DNA of 38,206 nucleotides, taken from Clostridia bacterium. Its GTDB lineage: Bacteria > Bacillota > Clostridia > Oscillospirales > CAG-272. The stretch covers positions 1 to 38,206 of the forward strand of contig JAFTPX010000058.1 in assembly GCA_017463065.1 (NCBI GenBank), read 5' to 3'. The stretch's first letter is position 1. Each line of letters starts with the position of its first letter. The position numbers were made by a program, and so were the translations under genes. Of this stretch, positions 16,080 to 24,049 are shown in pieces. The notes below the pieces were generated by a model. It saw only the letters and a program-made list of their open reading frames with translations. It had not been told where the DNA came from and searched no databases.

Positions 16080-16865
16080 TTATTCGCCGTCCACCATCGC
16101 ACGGAGCTTCTTGACTGCGTCGGCCGCCCTCTCGAGAAATTGCTCGGGTGTGATCCCCCCGTAGAATTTGGACTTAACCTCCAGCATCAGCGAGCCCTCG
16201 TAGCCCGCATGGCGTAGGTGCTCCGCCCAACGGGTATAGTTGATCTGACCGTCAAAGGGGAGTTTATGCTGATCGGCGTTGAATTCGCCCGAATTGTCGT
16301 GGATATGGGTGCAGATGAGGCGGTGTCCGAACAGGGGCATATATTCTCGTCCGGGGGTAAAACAGGACTCGTGTCCACAGTCCCAGCAGAAGCCGACCGA
16401 ATCCTCGGGGGAGAAGGTTTCAAACGCCCAAGAAATATTTGCCAGCTTTCTCTGGTTTTCAAAGGCGATGATGATGCCGTTTTTGTAGGCGTATTCCACC
16501 AAAGCGCCGAATCTTGCCCGACCTATATCGGTGACGGTGGGGGCTTCCTCGCCTGCGGACAGGTGAACCACGGCGATGGGGGCTCCTACCAGTTTACAAC
16601 GGTCTACGCAGGTCTTTAACTCGTTCAGCATGACCTCGCCGCCTTCGCAGTCCAGCCAGATGTCGTTGATGTGTCCGAAGGGGGCGTGAATGGTTTCGTA
16701 TTTGATGCCGTTTTGAACCAACAGGTCGGCGATCCGTGCCTGCCGTTCGGCGGATTCCAGAATGCCTGTGAATGTGGTGGTGAAGCCAAGGGAGGCGATG
16801 GTTTTGGCGCATACCTCGGCGGGCAGTCCCTTGGCGGCAAACAGGTTAATTCCGATTGATCTCAT
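16080..16865 (-). CDS. Sugar phosphate isomerase/epimerase (AP endonuclease 2 / xylose isomerase-like TIM barrel)
   Basis: 261 residues in one TIM-barrel domain. Candidate divalent metal ligands appear in the usual order: Glu in IIIAFENQ (about 154), Asp in GFCWDCGHES (about 180), His in ICTHIHDN (about 210) and Glu in LMLEVKSK (about 240). HAPFGH and VVHLSAGEE are also typical. The family includes hydroxypyruvate isomerase, inosose enzymes and L-xylulose/tagatose epimerases, and the substrate is not readable. An AAAGGA ribosome binding site precedes the ATG. The start codon faces an AT-rich divergent region shared with pgk. The stop lies 126 bp before the start of the Ldh-family gene, which has its own promoter candidate. 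Confidence 0.88.
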   Translation of the reverse strand: MRSIGINLFAAKGLPAEVCAKTIASLGFTTTFTGILESAERQARIADLLVQNGIKYETIHAPFGHINDIWLDCEGGEVMLNELKTCVDRCKLVGAPIAVVHLSAGEEAPTVTDIGRARFGALVEYAYKNGIIIAFENQRKLANISWAFETFSPEDSVGFCWDCGHESCFTPGREYMPLFGHRLICTHIHDNSGEFNADQHKLPFDGQINYTRWAEHLRHAGYEGSLMLEVKSKFYGGITPEQFLERAADAVKKLRAMVDGE

Positions 16866-17034
16866 AGTGAGTTCCTTTCTTGAATCGTTCAGTATTATTT
16901 AAGAATATTATAAATTATAATATATTTTTTGTCGTTTTTGTGAATATTATATTAAATTTTGAAAAGGAAGGCGAGGAAGGATTTAGTTAAAAAAGAAAAA
17001 ATGAGAAAAAAGATAATTTTTTCACAAATATCTC

Positions 17035-17063
17035 TTGATATCCGCCGCGGTTTGTGGTATATT
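17035..17063 (+). promoter_or_regulatory. Sigma-A promoter of pgk-tpiA
   Basis: TTGATA (17035-17040), 17 bp, TATATT (17058-17063), with an extended TGTGG before the -10. The start of transcription is expected near 17070. The region 16866-17034 is AT-rich, with several TATAAT-like words and no gene. Confidence 0.8.
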
Positions 17064-17107
17064 ATTAGATGGTGTAAACTGAAAAATATTGAAAGGTGGA
17101 TATACAC

Positions 17108-18406
17108 ATGACTTACAACAAGAAAACCATTGAAGACATTGACGTTGCCGGCAAGCGAGTTCTTGTCCGTTGCGATTTCAACGTCCCGCTGAAGGATGGC
17201 GTGATCACCTCTGATAAGAGAATCGTTGGCGCACTGCCCACCATCAAGTACCTGTTGGACAAGGGCGCAAAGGTCATTCTTTGCTCTCACATGGGCAAGC
17301 CCCACAGCATTTTCACCGAGGGCTTCGGTCTGACTAAGAAGGAAAAGAAAAAGGTTGAGGCTCTGCCCGCAGAGGAGCAGGCTGCCGTTACCGCGGAGCT
17401 GTTGAAGAAGGCAGTTGAAGAGGATAAGAAGAACCTGACCCTGAAGCCCGTTGCCGTTCGTCTGAACGAGCTGTTGGGTGATAAGGTCACCTTCGCTGAG
17501 GACATTATCGGTGCCGACGCAAAGGCAAAGGTTGCCGCCCTGAAGGAAGGCGAGGCGGTTCTTTTGGAGAACGTTCGCTTTGACGCGAGAGAGACCAAGA
17601 ACGGTGCTGATTTCGCAAAGGAATTGGCTGACTATGCTGAGGTTTACGTAAACGATGCGTTTGGCTCCGCTCACCGCGCTCACGCTTCCACCGCAGGGGT
17701 TGCTGATTATCTGCCCGCGGTTTGCGGCTACCTGATCCAGAAGGAAATTTCCGTGATGGGCAAGGCATTGGCAGATCCCGCGCGTCCCTTCGTTGCGATT
17801 CTTGGCGGCGCAAAGGTTTCCGACAAGATCGGTGTCATCAACAACCTCTTGGAGAAGGTTGACACCCTGATCATCGGCGGCGGTATGGCGTACACCTTCT
17901 TTAAGGCGGCAGGTCACGACGTTGGAACTTCTCTGTGCGAGGAGGACAAGGTGGATCTGGCGAACGAGATGGTAGCAAAGGTGAAGGCAAAGGGCGTGAA
18001 ATTCTTGCTTCCCGTTGATAACAGAGTTGGTAAGGAATACGATGAGAACACCGAGAATATGCTGGTGAACTCCGACGATATTCCCGCGGGCTGGATGGGT
18101 CTGGACATCGGTCCCAAGACCGAGGAGCTGTTTGCTAACGCCATCAAGGGTGCGGGCACCGTGGTTTGGAATGGTCCGATGGGTGTTTCCGAGTGGAAGA
18201 ACTTCGCTTCGGGAACCAACGCGGTTGCGGCTGCTGTTGCTGAGAGCGGCGCAATCTCCATCATCGGCGGCGGTGACTCCGCTGCAGCGGTTGAGAAGCT
18301 GGGCTATGCTGACAAGATGACTCATATCTCCACCGGTGGCGGCGCATCCCTTGAGTTCCTTGAGGGTCTGGAGCTTCCCGGTATTGCTTGCCTGCTTGAC
18401 AAGTAA
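17108..18406 (+). CDS. pgk: Phosphoglycerate kinase with an extra lysine-rich insertion
   Basis: Glycolytic enzyme making ATP from 1,3-bisphosphoglycerate. The 432 residues exceed the usual 390-400. The substrate-binding start RCDFNVPL (21-28), SHMGKPH (60-66), the basic motif [14 protein letters not shown], and nucleotide-binding [10 protein letters not shown] and [10 protein letters not shown] are all intact. The excess length lies in one block at about residues 67-108 between SHMGKPH and LKPVAVRL; it is rich in Lys, Glu and Ala and probably helical. The start at 17108 is chosen because AAAGGTGG lies 8 bases upstream; the ATG at 17096 overlaps that site. First gene of a pgk-tpiA pair; gap and gpmI are not in the window. 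Confidence 0.98.
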   Translation: MTYNKKTIEDIDVAGKRVLVRCDFNVPLKDGVITSDKRIVGALPTIKYLLDKGAKVILCSHMGKPHSIFTEGFGLTKKEKKKVEALPAEEQAAVTAELLKKAVEEDKKNLTLKPVAVRLNELLGDKVTFAEDIIGADAKAKVAALKEGEAVLLENVRFDARETKNGADFAKELADYAEVYVNDAFGSAHRAHASTAGVADYLPAVCGYLIQKEISVMGKALADPARPFVAILGGAKVSDKIGVINNLLEKVDTLIIGGGMAYTFFKAAGHDVGTSLCEEDKVDLANEMVAKVKAKGVKFLLPVDNRVGKEYDENTENMLVNSDDIPAGWMGLDIGPKTEELFANAIKGAGTVVWNGPMGVSEWKNFASGTNAVAAAVAESGAISIIGGGDSAAAVEKLGYADKMTHISTGGGASLEFLEGLELPGIACLLDK

Positions 18407-18424
18407 TTCAATTTGACATCCGAT

Positions 18425-18455
18425 ACACCGCCGAAAGGGCTTCTTTTGGCGGTGT
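18425..18455 (+). other. Intercistronic hairpin between pgk and tpiA
   Basis: ACACCGCC (18425-18432) pairs with GGCGGTGT (18448-18455) around a 15-base loop that can extend the stem. No T-run follows, so it is unlikely to terminate fully. It may stabilise or partition the two-gene mRNA. Confidence 0.55.
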
Positions 18456-18492
18456 CCCATTGTAAAAAATATAGAAAAGTGAGGGAATAACA

Positions 18493-19260
18493 ATGAATCC
18501 TGCAAAGAGAAGAACCGTGATCGCGGGTAACTGGAAGATGAATTTCACTCCCGACGAAGCTACGGCGTTTATTAATGAAATCAAGCCCATGGTAGCGGGC
18601 AAGGATGCTTGCGACATCATTTTTTGCGCACCTTACGTAACCATTTCGGCTGCGATGAAGGCTGCGGAAGGCTCCAACATCAAGATCGGTGCTGAGAACG
18701 TTCACTACGAGGAGAAGGGGGCGTTTACCGGTGAGGTTTCCGCCAAGATGCTGAAGGCGATCGGCGTGGAGTACGTCATCGTAGGACACAGCGAGAGACG
18801 TCAGTATTTCGGTGAGACCGACCAGACCGTAAATCTCCGCACCAAGGCGGCTCTCAAGGAGGGCTTGAAGGTGATTCTTTGCCTCGGTGAGGTAAAGGAG
18901 CAGAGACTGGCGGGCATTACCAACGAGATCGTTTCCATGCAGACCAAGCTGGATCTTGCGGGTATCGATGCGGAGGCACTGAAGAACGTGATTATCGCTT
19001 ACGAGCCCGTATGGGCAATCGGAACGGGGCTGACCGCAACGCCTGAGCAGGCAGAGGAGACCTGTGGCGAGATTCGTAAGGTTTTGGCTGATATGTACGG
19101 CGCGGAGGTTGCCGAGACTGTGACCATTCAGTACGGCGGTTCCATGAACGATGCCAATGCCGCTGAGCTTCTGGCGAAGCCTAACGTGGACGGCGGTCTG
19201 ATCGGCGGTGCGTCGCTGGTCGCAAAGAAATTTACCGCAATCGTTGACGCGGCTCAGTAA
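18493..19260 (+). CDS. tpiA: Triose-phosphate isomerase
   Basis: Interconverts dihydroxyacetone phosphate and glyceraldehyde 3-phosphate. 255 residues, normal length. Catalytic residues are all visible: N13 and K15 in AGNWKMN, H99 in IVGHSERR, E171 in AYEPVWAIGTG, and the phosphate-binding GGSMN and GGLIGGASL loops near the C-terminus. A GTGAGGGAA-type site precedes the ATG. It follows pgk by 86 bp and is probably cotranscribed. A dispersed palindromic repeat begins immediately after the stop codon. Confidence 0.99.
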   Translation: MNPAKRRTVIAGNWKMNFTPDEATAFINEIKPMVAGKDACDIIFCAPYVTISAAMKAAEGSNIKIGAENVHYEEKGAFTGEVSAKMLKAIGVEYVIVGHSERRQYFGETDQTVNLRTKAALKEGLKVILCLGEVKEQRLAGITNEIVSMQTKLDLAGIDAEALKNVIIAYEPVWAIGTGLTATPEQAEETCGEIRKVLADMYGAEVAETVTIQYGGSMNDANAAELLAKPNVDGGLIGGASLVAKKFTAIVDAAQ

Positions 19261-19261
19261 A

Positions 19262-19325
19262 GGATGCGTTTCTGGAACCTTTCTTTCGGAGAAAGGTTCC
19301 AGACCTCCAAAGAACTTCCTGACAG
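19262..19325 (+). repeat. Dispersed palindromic repeat after tpiA (copy 1)
   Basis: GGATGCG, then an inverted repeat TGGAACCTTTCT / GAAAGGTTCCA (19273-19301), then CCTCCAAAGAACTTCCTGA. The same order recurs after the EF-G paralogue at 37912-37975. The hairpin may act as the 3' end of the tpiA mRNA although the T-run is weak. The repeat suggests a REP-like family. Confidence 0.75.
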
Positions 19326-19608
19326 GGAAGTTCAGACCACTGACAAACCTAATATCATAAAAATAAAATGGCAAATTGCACAAATAAAGGCTCCCTTGTG
19401 TAAAGGGAGCTGGCGAGTGAACGCGAGACTGAGGGATTGTTTTTATAAAAAAGATCGCTTTTTCACAATCCCTCCGTCATTTTCTTGCGAAAATGCCACC
19501 TCCCTTTACACAAGGGAGGCATTGGATTTGCACGTTTTGTTTATTTTGCTGACAGTGATTTCAACATCATACTTTGTCAGCAACCTGAACTTCCTGACAG
19601 GGAAGTTC
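19312..19608. repeat. Two identical 22-bp palindromes as direct repeats flanking a gap element
   Basis: The same 22-bp sequence (arms GAACTTCC / GGAAGTTC, 6-base loop) occurs at 19312-19333 and 19587-19608. The second copy is followed by seven T and so is a good intrinsic terminator; the first is not. Between them lies a 132-bp inverted-repeat element. Recombination between the copies would delete that element. Confidence 0.75.
19389..19520. repeat. 132-bp imperfect inverted-repeat element (MITE-like)
   Basis: The left arm (19389-19440) and right arm (about 19466-19520) are imperfect inverted copies. Both carry CTCCCTTGTGTAAAGGGAG, itself palindromic, and GAGGGATTGT at the inner end. There is no coding capacity. 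The form, two nested palindromes in a large inverted repeat, is that of a non-autonomous mobile element. I have a general impression that similar CTCCCTTGTG-type elements are common in gut Clostridia, which a database search should confirm. Confidence 0.7.
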
Positions 19609-19736
19609 TTTTTTTGCTTATTGCAAGAGCGCCGAATGATCCGTAACCCACGGCTGCGATCAAATGAACAAAATTCTCTTGAAAAGGATGGGGAACGATG
19701 GTATTGATATCCGAGAGCGACTTTTTTTGTTTCTAC

Positions 19737-19765
19737 TTGATTTTTTCGCAAAAGGATGATATAAT
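19737..19765 (+). promoter_or_regulatory. Sigma-A promoter of rbfA-nrnA
   Basis: TTGATT (19737-19742), 17 bp, TATAAT (19760-19765). It separates rbfA from the repeat region; the stretch 19609-19736 holds no gene that I can support. Confidence 0.85.
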
Positions 19766-19831
19766 AAGATATAAGAATAAATAAAGATAGGTTTTTTGGG
19801 GACGCTGTCCTTGAGAACGTGTGAGGATACT

Positions 19832-20212
19832 ATGGCAAATTACAGAAAAGGAAGAATCAACGACGAGGTACAAAAGGAGCTGGCGATGGTGCTGCGGGAG
19901 GTAAAGGATCCCAGAATCAAGGATGCGTTTATCAGTGTTACTGCGGTGGACGTGACGCCCGACCTCAAATACGCAAAGGTATATTATTCCGCGATGAACG
20001 GAGACAAGAAAGAGGTAGCGAAGGGGCTGAAGTCCTCGGCGGGATATATTCGCCGTCAGCTGGCGCAGAGACTGAATTTGCGCATGACCCCTGAGCTGAC
20101 CTTTGTGGAGGATCATTCGATCGCTCATGGTGCGCATATTTCCAAGCTGCTGGGCAGCATTGAGTTTGCTCCCGAGGAGGACGAGAACCCCGAGGAGGGC
20201 GGAGATGAGTAA
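19832..20212 (+). CDS. rbfA: 30S ribosome-binding factor A
   Basis: Assists late maturation of the 16S rRNA 5' helix and 30S assembly, with a role in cold adaptation. The 126 residues form the KH-like fold, with N-terminal RKGRINDEVQKELA, then VKDPRIKD, the conserved VTAVDVTPDLKYAKVYYS and a RLNLRMTPELTFVEDHS segment, and an acidic C-terminal tail. The ATG at 19832 is preferred since GAGGAT lies 7 bases upstream and the family starts here. In many Firmicutes rbfA follows infB and precedes nrnA/truB; here it has its own promoter and only nrnA follows, with an 8-bp overlap. Confidence 0.95.
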   Translation: MANYRKGRINDEVQKELAMVLREVKDPRIKDAFISVTAVDVTPDLKYAKVYYSAMNGDKKEVAKGLKSSAGYIRRQLAQRLNLRMTPELTFVEDHSIAHGAHISKLLGSIEFAPEEDENPEEGGDE

Positions 20213-21206
20213 TTTCAAGGCTCTGAGCATGGATTCGCTTTGCGAGATGCTCTGTGAGAATAAAAAAACGTTGATTATTTATCACGTGCGGTCGGATGCC
20301 GACGCGATTGGATCGGCGTTCGCCTTGCGGGAGCTGCTTCGTATGATGGATATTCCCGCCATCTGTGCCTGCGGTGACGAGGTGCCCGAGCGGTTACGGT
20401 TTCTCACTGACGGGGTGCAGGGCAGTGTGGTAGTAGATGAGGAGATGGATCTGGATCACGAGAGAGTGATCAGTGTGGACTCCGCTTCTCCCGCTCAGCT
20501 GGGGGATCTCTTCGGGCGGCTTCACCGTTACGTGGACATCATGATCGACCATCACGGCTCGGGAACGGTCTACGCCGACTATTACATTGATGCGGAAGCG
20601 TCAGCTACGGGTGAGATTCTTTACGAAATTGCGAAAAACCTGATAGCGATGGGACGAATCCCACAGATTCCGCCTCGCGTGATCAACTGCTTGTATGCGG
20701 CGATCTGTTCGGACACGGGTTGCTTTCGGTTTCCCAACGCCACGCCCCGCACCTTCCGCCGTGTAGCGGAGCTGTTGGAGGCAGGCGCGGAGCAAGGAGA
20801 GATTAACCGTCGGCTCTTTGAGTCCAAGACCTTTAAGCAGGTGAAGGCAGAGGGAGAGGCGGCAAGCCGTTTGGTGCTTCACGACGGCGGCAGGATCGCT
20901 TCGGTGACCTTCCCCTATTCCTCCAAATTTGCTTTGAGCTTATCGGATGAGAATCTGGAGACGATTATTGATATTCCCCGATCCATCGGCGGAGTGGAGG
21001 TTGCGTATTCGGTGCGTCAGCCCGAGGACAAGCCCTTTTTCCGTGTGTCCATGCGTTCCGCCAAGGAGGTGGACGTATCCGCAATCTGCGCCCGTTTTGG
21101 CGGCGGCGGACATTTGCGGGCGGCGGGCTGCAGTCTGGAAGCGGCAAACGTGCGGGAGGCGGAGGAGATCATTCTTCGTGCCGTACGGCAGGCAATGGAA
21201 TCATGA
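20205..21206 (+). CDS. nrnA: DHH-family bifunctional oligoribonuclease/PAP phosphatase
   Basis: Degrades short RNA oligomers and probably 3'-phosphoadenosine 5'-phosphate. 333 residues. DHH domain: H27-x3-D31-x-D33 in HVRSDADAIGS, a further Asp in SVDSAS (about 92), and the DHH triad at 115-117 in IDHHGSG. A CSDTGCFRF segment is central. The C-terminal DHHA1 domain ends in FGGGGHLRAAGC. All Mn-binding motifs are present. ATG at 20205 overlaps rbfA by 8 bp, with GAGGAGGGCGGAG upstream; the longer frame from 20103 would overlap rbfA by over 100 bp and is rejected. A 49-codon frame overlaps its stop codon. Confidence 0.94.
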   Translation: MSNFKALSMDSLCEMLCENKKTLIIYHVRSDADAIGSAFALRELLRMMDIPAICACGDEVPERLRFLTDGVQGSVVVDEEMDLDHERVISVDSASPAQLGDLFGRLHRYVDIMIDHHGSGTVYADYYIDAEASATGEILYEIAKNLIAMGRIPQIPPRVINCLYAAICSDTGCFRFPNATPRTFRRVAELLEAGAEQGEINRRLFESKTFKQVKAEGEAASRLVLHDGGRIASVTFPYSSKFALSLSDENLETIIDIPRSIGGVEVAYSVRQPEDKPFFRVSMRSAKEVDVSAICARFGGGGHLRAAGCSLEAANVREAEEIILRAVRQAMES

Positions 21207-21352
21207 AAAAAGCACGGATTATAGAGCTTTGGAACACGATGACCAAAGGATCCCTTGTGGAAAGAGATACCGGTTTATCGCCCGACAGTATATCTGTTTT
21301 GATTCAAAAATTTTTCAAAAAATCTTGCAGAACGCCCTTCGGTGTGGTATAA
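21203..21352 (+). CDS. Tiny frame translationally coupled to nrnA, HTH-like
   Basis: 49 codons starting at an ATG that overlaps the nrnA stop (ATGA), ending at TAA 21350-21352. The peptide begins MKKARIIELWNTMTKG and contains a segment VERDTGLSPDSISVLIQKF that looks like a helix-turn-helix (a short helix, turn with Gly, second helix), then a basic KKSC tail. I do not recognise it. It occupies the place where truB often follows nrnA but is not TruB. Its stop codon lies within the -10 box of the next promoter. It could be a real small protein or a truncated gene. Confidence 0.4.
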   Translation: MKKARIIELWNTMTKGSLVERDTGLSPDSISVLIQKFFKKSCRTPFGVV

Positions 21353-21353
21353 T
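21325..21353 (+). promoter_or_regulatory. Sigma-A promoter of the small membrane protein at 21419
   Basis: TTGCAG (21325-21330), 17 bp ending in TGTGG, TATAAT (21348-21353). It overlaps the end of the tiny frame. Confidence 0.78.
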
Positions 21354-21418
21354 GAATATACTAAACTTACAATTGAGAAATGGGACGGAAAACAAGACAA
21401 AAAGCAAAGGAGATCGCT

Positions 21419-21682
21419 ATGAATATCGTAAAAGTATTGAAGAAGAATCCTGAGATCATCATCGTTGCCGCGGCAGGTGTTGCTGCTGTTGCGGGGGCTG
21501 TGGTCGCTACCGTTTGCATCGCGAAGAAGTGCAAGGAAAAGAAGGAAGCCAAGCTTGCCGAGGAGAGAGCGCTTGAGATTCTGGAAGCGTCCGAGGCACT
21601 TGCCCAGCTGGAAGAAGAGCCGGAGGAGCTGAAGGAAGAGGTTGACGACGCTTCTGAGGAAGCTGAATCTGTTGAAGCTTGA
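21419..21682 (+). CDS. Small single-span membrane protein with acidic tail
   Basis: 87 residues. A basic N-terminus (VKVLKKNPE) is followed by one Ala/Val-rich membrane segment at about residues 11-34, a Lys-rich stop-transfer patch (KKCKEKKEAK), then a strongly acidic, probably helical C-terminal 45 residues. No family is recognised. AAAGGAG lies 7 bases upstream of the ATG at 21419, better than the ATG at 21380. It has its own promoter and terminator, so it is a single-gene unit. Charge order suggests N-out/C-in or a cytoplasmic tail, but topology is uncertain. Confidence 0.75.
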   Translation: MNIVKVLKKNPEIIIVAAAGVAAVAGAVVATVCIAKKCKEKKEAKLAEERALEILEASEALAQLEEEPEELKEEVDDASEEAESVEA

Positions 21683-21703
21683 GCAAAACATGTTTGTGAA
21701 TAA

Positions 21704-21738
21704 AAAGCCGCAAGGATTGGATTCCTTGCGGTTTTTTT
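21704..21738 (+). terminator. Intrinsic terminator after the small membrane protein
   Basis: CCGCAAGGA and TCCTTGCGG form the stem, with A-run before and seven T after. It lies between convergent genes. Confidence 0.9.
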
Positions 21739-21770
21739 ACTGATTGAAAGCGGATGGGTGCGCCGTTGGG

Positions 21771-22625
21771 TTATTGAACGAGGGTAGCGAAACGGATGGA
21801 GGTGATGACCACGTCCACCAGGGGCTTATCATTGGAGTTGGTTTTTACCGCGGCGATCTCGTCGATCAGCTCGATGCCGTAGATGACCTTGCCGAAGGCG
21901 GCGTATTTGCCGTCCAGATGCTGCTGGGTTCCTTGGCAGATAAAGAATTGAGACGAGGCGGAGTTCATGCTCTGGCTTCTCGCCATGGAGACGATACCGT
22001 TGGTATGCTTCAGATCGTTTTGGATTCCGTTGGCGGAAAATTCTCCCTTGATCTTTTCCTTGGAGCCGCCCGTTCCCGTGCCCAGCGGGTCACCGCCCTG
22101 GATCATGAAGTTTTCAATGACACGGTGGAAGATCAGACCGTCATAGAACGCTTCGGAGACCAGCTTTTGAAAGTTGGCGACGGTAATGGGGGCAGTTTCG
22201 GGATAGAGCTCGATAACCATGCTTCCGTAGTTTGCCACCTTGAGGATCACGTAGTTGGTGATTTCATTGGTTTCGATGGCTACCTTGCTCAGTTTTAGCT
22301 CGTCTTCTTTTATCTTCAACGCGTTAAAGCTGTCCTCGATGCCCGTTGCTTCATCCTTTAAGGCGGTCAGATTGGCTTCAAAATCCTTGCCGCGGGGTTT
22401 CGTCTCTTCGATCTTGGTCTGAAGGGCGGAGAGCTTGTCCTTCAACTCGTTTATGATCTCGGCGTTCTCCGAGGAGTATTGCTCCAGCTCTGCTTGGAGC
22501 ACTGTTACGTCGGCTTGGAGTGCTGTCAGGTCGGCTTCATATTCCTCGTTGGAGCAGGCGGTCATGCTGAACAGTGTCAGGATCATGGCGAGGGTCAAAC
22601 AAAGAAGTTTCGTTACTTTTTTCAT
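21771..22625 (-). CDS. Lipoprotein peptidyl-prolyl cis-trans isomerase (cyclophilin type) with coiled coil
   Basis: Extracytoplasmic folding helper that isomerises X-Pro bonds. The signal peptide covers residues 1-23 with a lipobox ending at C24 (FSMTAC). Residues about 28-115 are a Leu/Glu-rich coiled coil with heptad-like spacing. The cyclophilin domain follows at about 125-284, with the catalytic Arg R167 in IFHRVIENFMIQGGD, then NGIVSMARSQSMNSASSQFFI and AAFGKVIYG. The usual active-site Trp position reads His, a common bacterial variant. GGAG lies before the ATG. Lipid-anchored cyclophilins are known in Clostridia; the long coiled-coil spacer is less usual and may hold the domain off the membrane. 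Confidence 0.92.
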   Translation of the reverse strand: MKKVTKLLCLTLAMILTLFSMTACSNEEYEADLTALQADVTVLQAELEQYSSENAEIINELKDKLSALQTKIEETKPRGKDFEANLTALKDEATGIEDSFNALKIKEDELKLSKVAIETNEITNYVILKVANYGSMVIELYPETAPITVANFQKLVSEAFYDGLIFHRVIENFMIQGGDPLGTGTGGSKEKIKGEFSANGIQNDLKHTNGIVSMARSQSMNSASSQFFICQGTQQHLDGKYAAFGKVIYGIELIDEIAAVKTNSNDKPLVDVVITSIRFATLVQ

Positions 22626-22677
22626 GGGTACTCCGTTCTTGCCCGAGGGCAGGTTTTTTTATGATAAGATTGGTATC

Positions 22678-22706
22678 ATTCTAACAGATTCTTGGCGTTT
22701 TGTCAA
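22678..22706 (-). promoter_or_regulatory. Sigma-A promoter of the lipoprotein cyclophilin
   Basis: On the minus strand TTGACA (22706-22701), 17 bp, TAGAAT (22683-22678). Confidence 0.85.
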
Positions 22707-22725
22707 GATTTTTCCCAAAAACGAA

Positions 22726-22753
22726 ATAAAAGCTCCCGAAAAAATCATACTAT
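22726..22753 (+). promoter_or_regulatory. Possible sigma-E-type (sporulation) promoter of ytvI
   Basis: CATACTAT (22746-22753) resembles the mother-cell sigma-E -10 element (CATACA-T), and an ATA core (22726-22728) lies 17 bases upstream, within reach of the sigma-E -35 spacing. No good sigma-A pair precedes ytvI. One match of this kind can arise by chance. Confidence 0.35.
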
Positions 22754-22815
22754 TCAATGAATCCATGAAGTGGCGCGGACGATCGGTGTCCGAAAAAGAA
22801 GAAGGAGGACGAAGT

Positions 22816-23928
22816 ATGGAGAAAAAGACCGAGGGGAGCGGTTGGGAATCCTTTGCGGCAAAGCTATTCTGCTTATTGGCAGGCGTACTCCTTGGGTATC
22901 TGGCGGTGCGGTACGCGGGGAAGGCGGCGCTTGTTTTTTTGATCGCTTGGGCAGTGGCGGCGGTGATCGATCCCTTGGCGAGAAAGACCGAGAAGCATCT
23001 GAGACTTCCGAGAAAGCTATGTGCCGCCGTTTACGTGACGGTATTGTTAGGGCTTTTGGGCTTGGTGCTTTTTTTTGCGGTTCGTCGGCTTGTGCGGGAG
23101 CTGGAGGGGTTGATGGAATGGCTGTCGGATAACGGTGCCGTGGTGGTACAGAAATTGGGAGAGGCAATGGAGTATCTCGGGGCGCTTCCTGCCAAGCTGA
23201 CGGGGGTAACGGCGGGAGAAGGTGATGGTGCGGAGATTTTGCGGGATTCTGTAACGAGCATGGTCTCGGGGGTGATCAACGAAACGGTTTCGGGGCTCGG
23301 GACGGCGGTCACCTCTTTGCTGAGCAAGCTTCTCCGCGCCGCACCCGAGGCGTTGATCACACTGGTGGTGACGGTGATGGCTTGTTTTTATCTGAGCATG
23401 GATTACCAAGGCATACGGGATCGTCTGATCGGATTGCTTCCGTCTCGGGCACAGATGCGGGCGCAGGCTATCCGCAAACGGGGGGCAATGGCGATCCGAG
23501 GGTATCTTCGGGCGTACGTCGTTTTGTTTTTGCTGACCTTTGGTCAGGTGTTTGTAGGGCTGTTGCTTCTGCGGCAGAGGTATGCGTTTCTGATTGCTCT
23601 TTTGATCGCTCTTGTGGATATTTTGCCCGTGCTGGGGACGGGGACCGTATTGATCCCGTGGGCGATCGTGATGCTGATTCTCGGGCGCTATCCCTTTGGC
23701 TTCGGGCTTCTGATTCTGTACGGTGTGGTGACCGTTGTGCGGCAGATTGCCGAGCCTAGTCTTGTAGGTGGGAGGCTGGGCTTGCATCCCTTGGCATCCC
23801 TGTTCTTTATGTTTCTGGGCTTTCAGCTTTTTGGTGTGCTCGGGATGCTGTTGGGTCCTTTCGTTGCCTTTGTCGCAAAGGCGTTTCTCGGCGGCGGGGA
23901 AGAAATGGGGTCGGGGCAGCTCTTTTGA
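22816..23928 (+). CDS. ytvI: AI-2E/PerM family membrane protein, YtvI-like sporulation protein
   Basis: 370 residues, matching the length of the YtvI sporulation membrane protein family. About eight hydrophobic segments: two or three at about 15-85, a soluble stretch at about 95-165, and the rest at about 175-360. The family-typical LVDILPVLGTGTVLIPWAI sits near residue 265, and a PSLVGGRLGLHPLASL region near 312. The YtvI assignment is preferred over the general AI-2 exporter class because of length and the DILPVLGTG motif. AGGAGG lies 6 bases before ATG 22816; the longer frame would start in the cyclophilin gene. It implies a spore-forming ancestry. The exact function is unknown in the family. 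Confidence 0.85.
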   Translation: MEKKTEGSGWESFAAKLFCLLAGVLLGYLAVRYAGKAALVFLIAWAVAAVIDPLARKTEKHLRLPRKLCAAVYVTVLLGLLGLVLFFAVRRLVRELEGLMEWLSDNGAVVVQKLGEAMEYLGALPAKLTGVTAGEGDGAEILRDSVTSMVSGVINETVSGLGTAVTSLLSKLLRAAPEALITLVVTVMACFYLSMDYQGIRDRLIGLLPSRAQMRAQAIRKRGAMAIRGYLRAYVVLFLLTFGQVFVGLLLLRQRYAFLIALLIALVDILPVLGTGTVLIPWAIVMLILGRYPFGFGLLILYGVVTVVRQIAEPSLVGGRLGLHPLASLFFMFLGFQLFGVLGMLLGPFVAFVAKAFLGGGEEMGSGQLF

Positions 23929-23944
23929 TATTTTGCTAAAATAA

Positions 23945-23973
23945 TTGACATTTGTCGTTTTTTGTAGTATAAT
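23945..23973 (+). promoter_or_regulatory. Consensus sigma-A promoter of the lipid operon
   Basis: TTGACA (23945-23950), 17 bp, TATAAT (23968-23973), both perfect. The leader is about 70 bases and includes a small GCGGA / TCCGC hairpin before AGGAAAGGA. It is the only strong promoter I find upstream of the six genes to 30239. Confidence 0.92.
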
Positions 23974-24049
23974 GTACCTATATAATTGCGTAATTGTTGC
24001 GTGATGCGGATTGGGTTCTGTCCGCTTCCCGTAATAGGAAAGGACCACT

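Noticed and set aside
16952..18505. 517-codon open frame on the minus strand
   Set aside because: Antisense to pgk; the pgk motifs are intact and the frame has no plausible start site.
19264..19707. 147-codon frame after tpiA
   Set aside because: It consists of the palindromic repeats and the inverted-repeat element; no coding signal.
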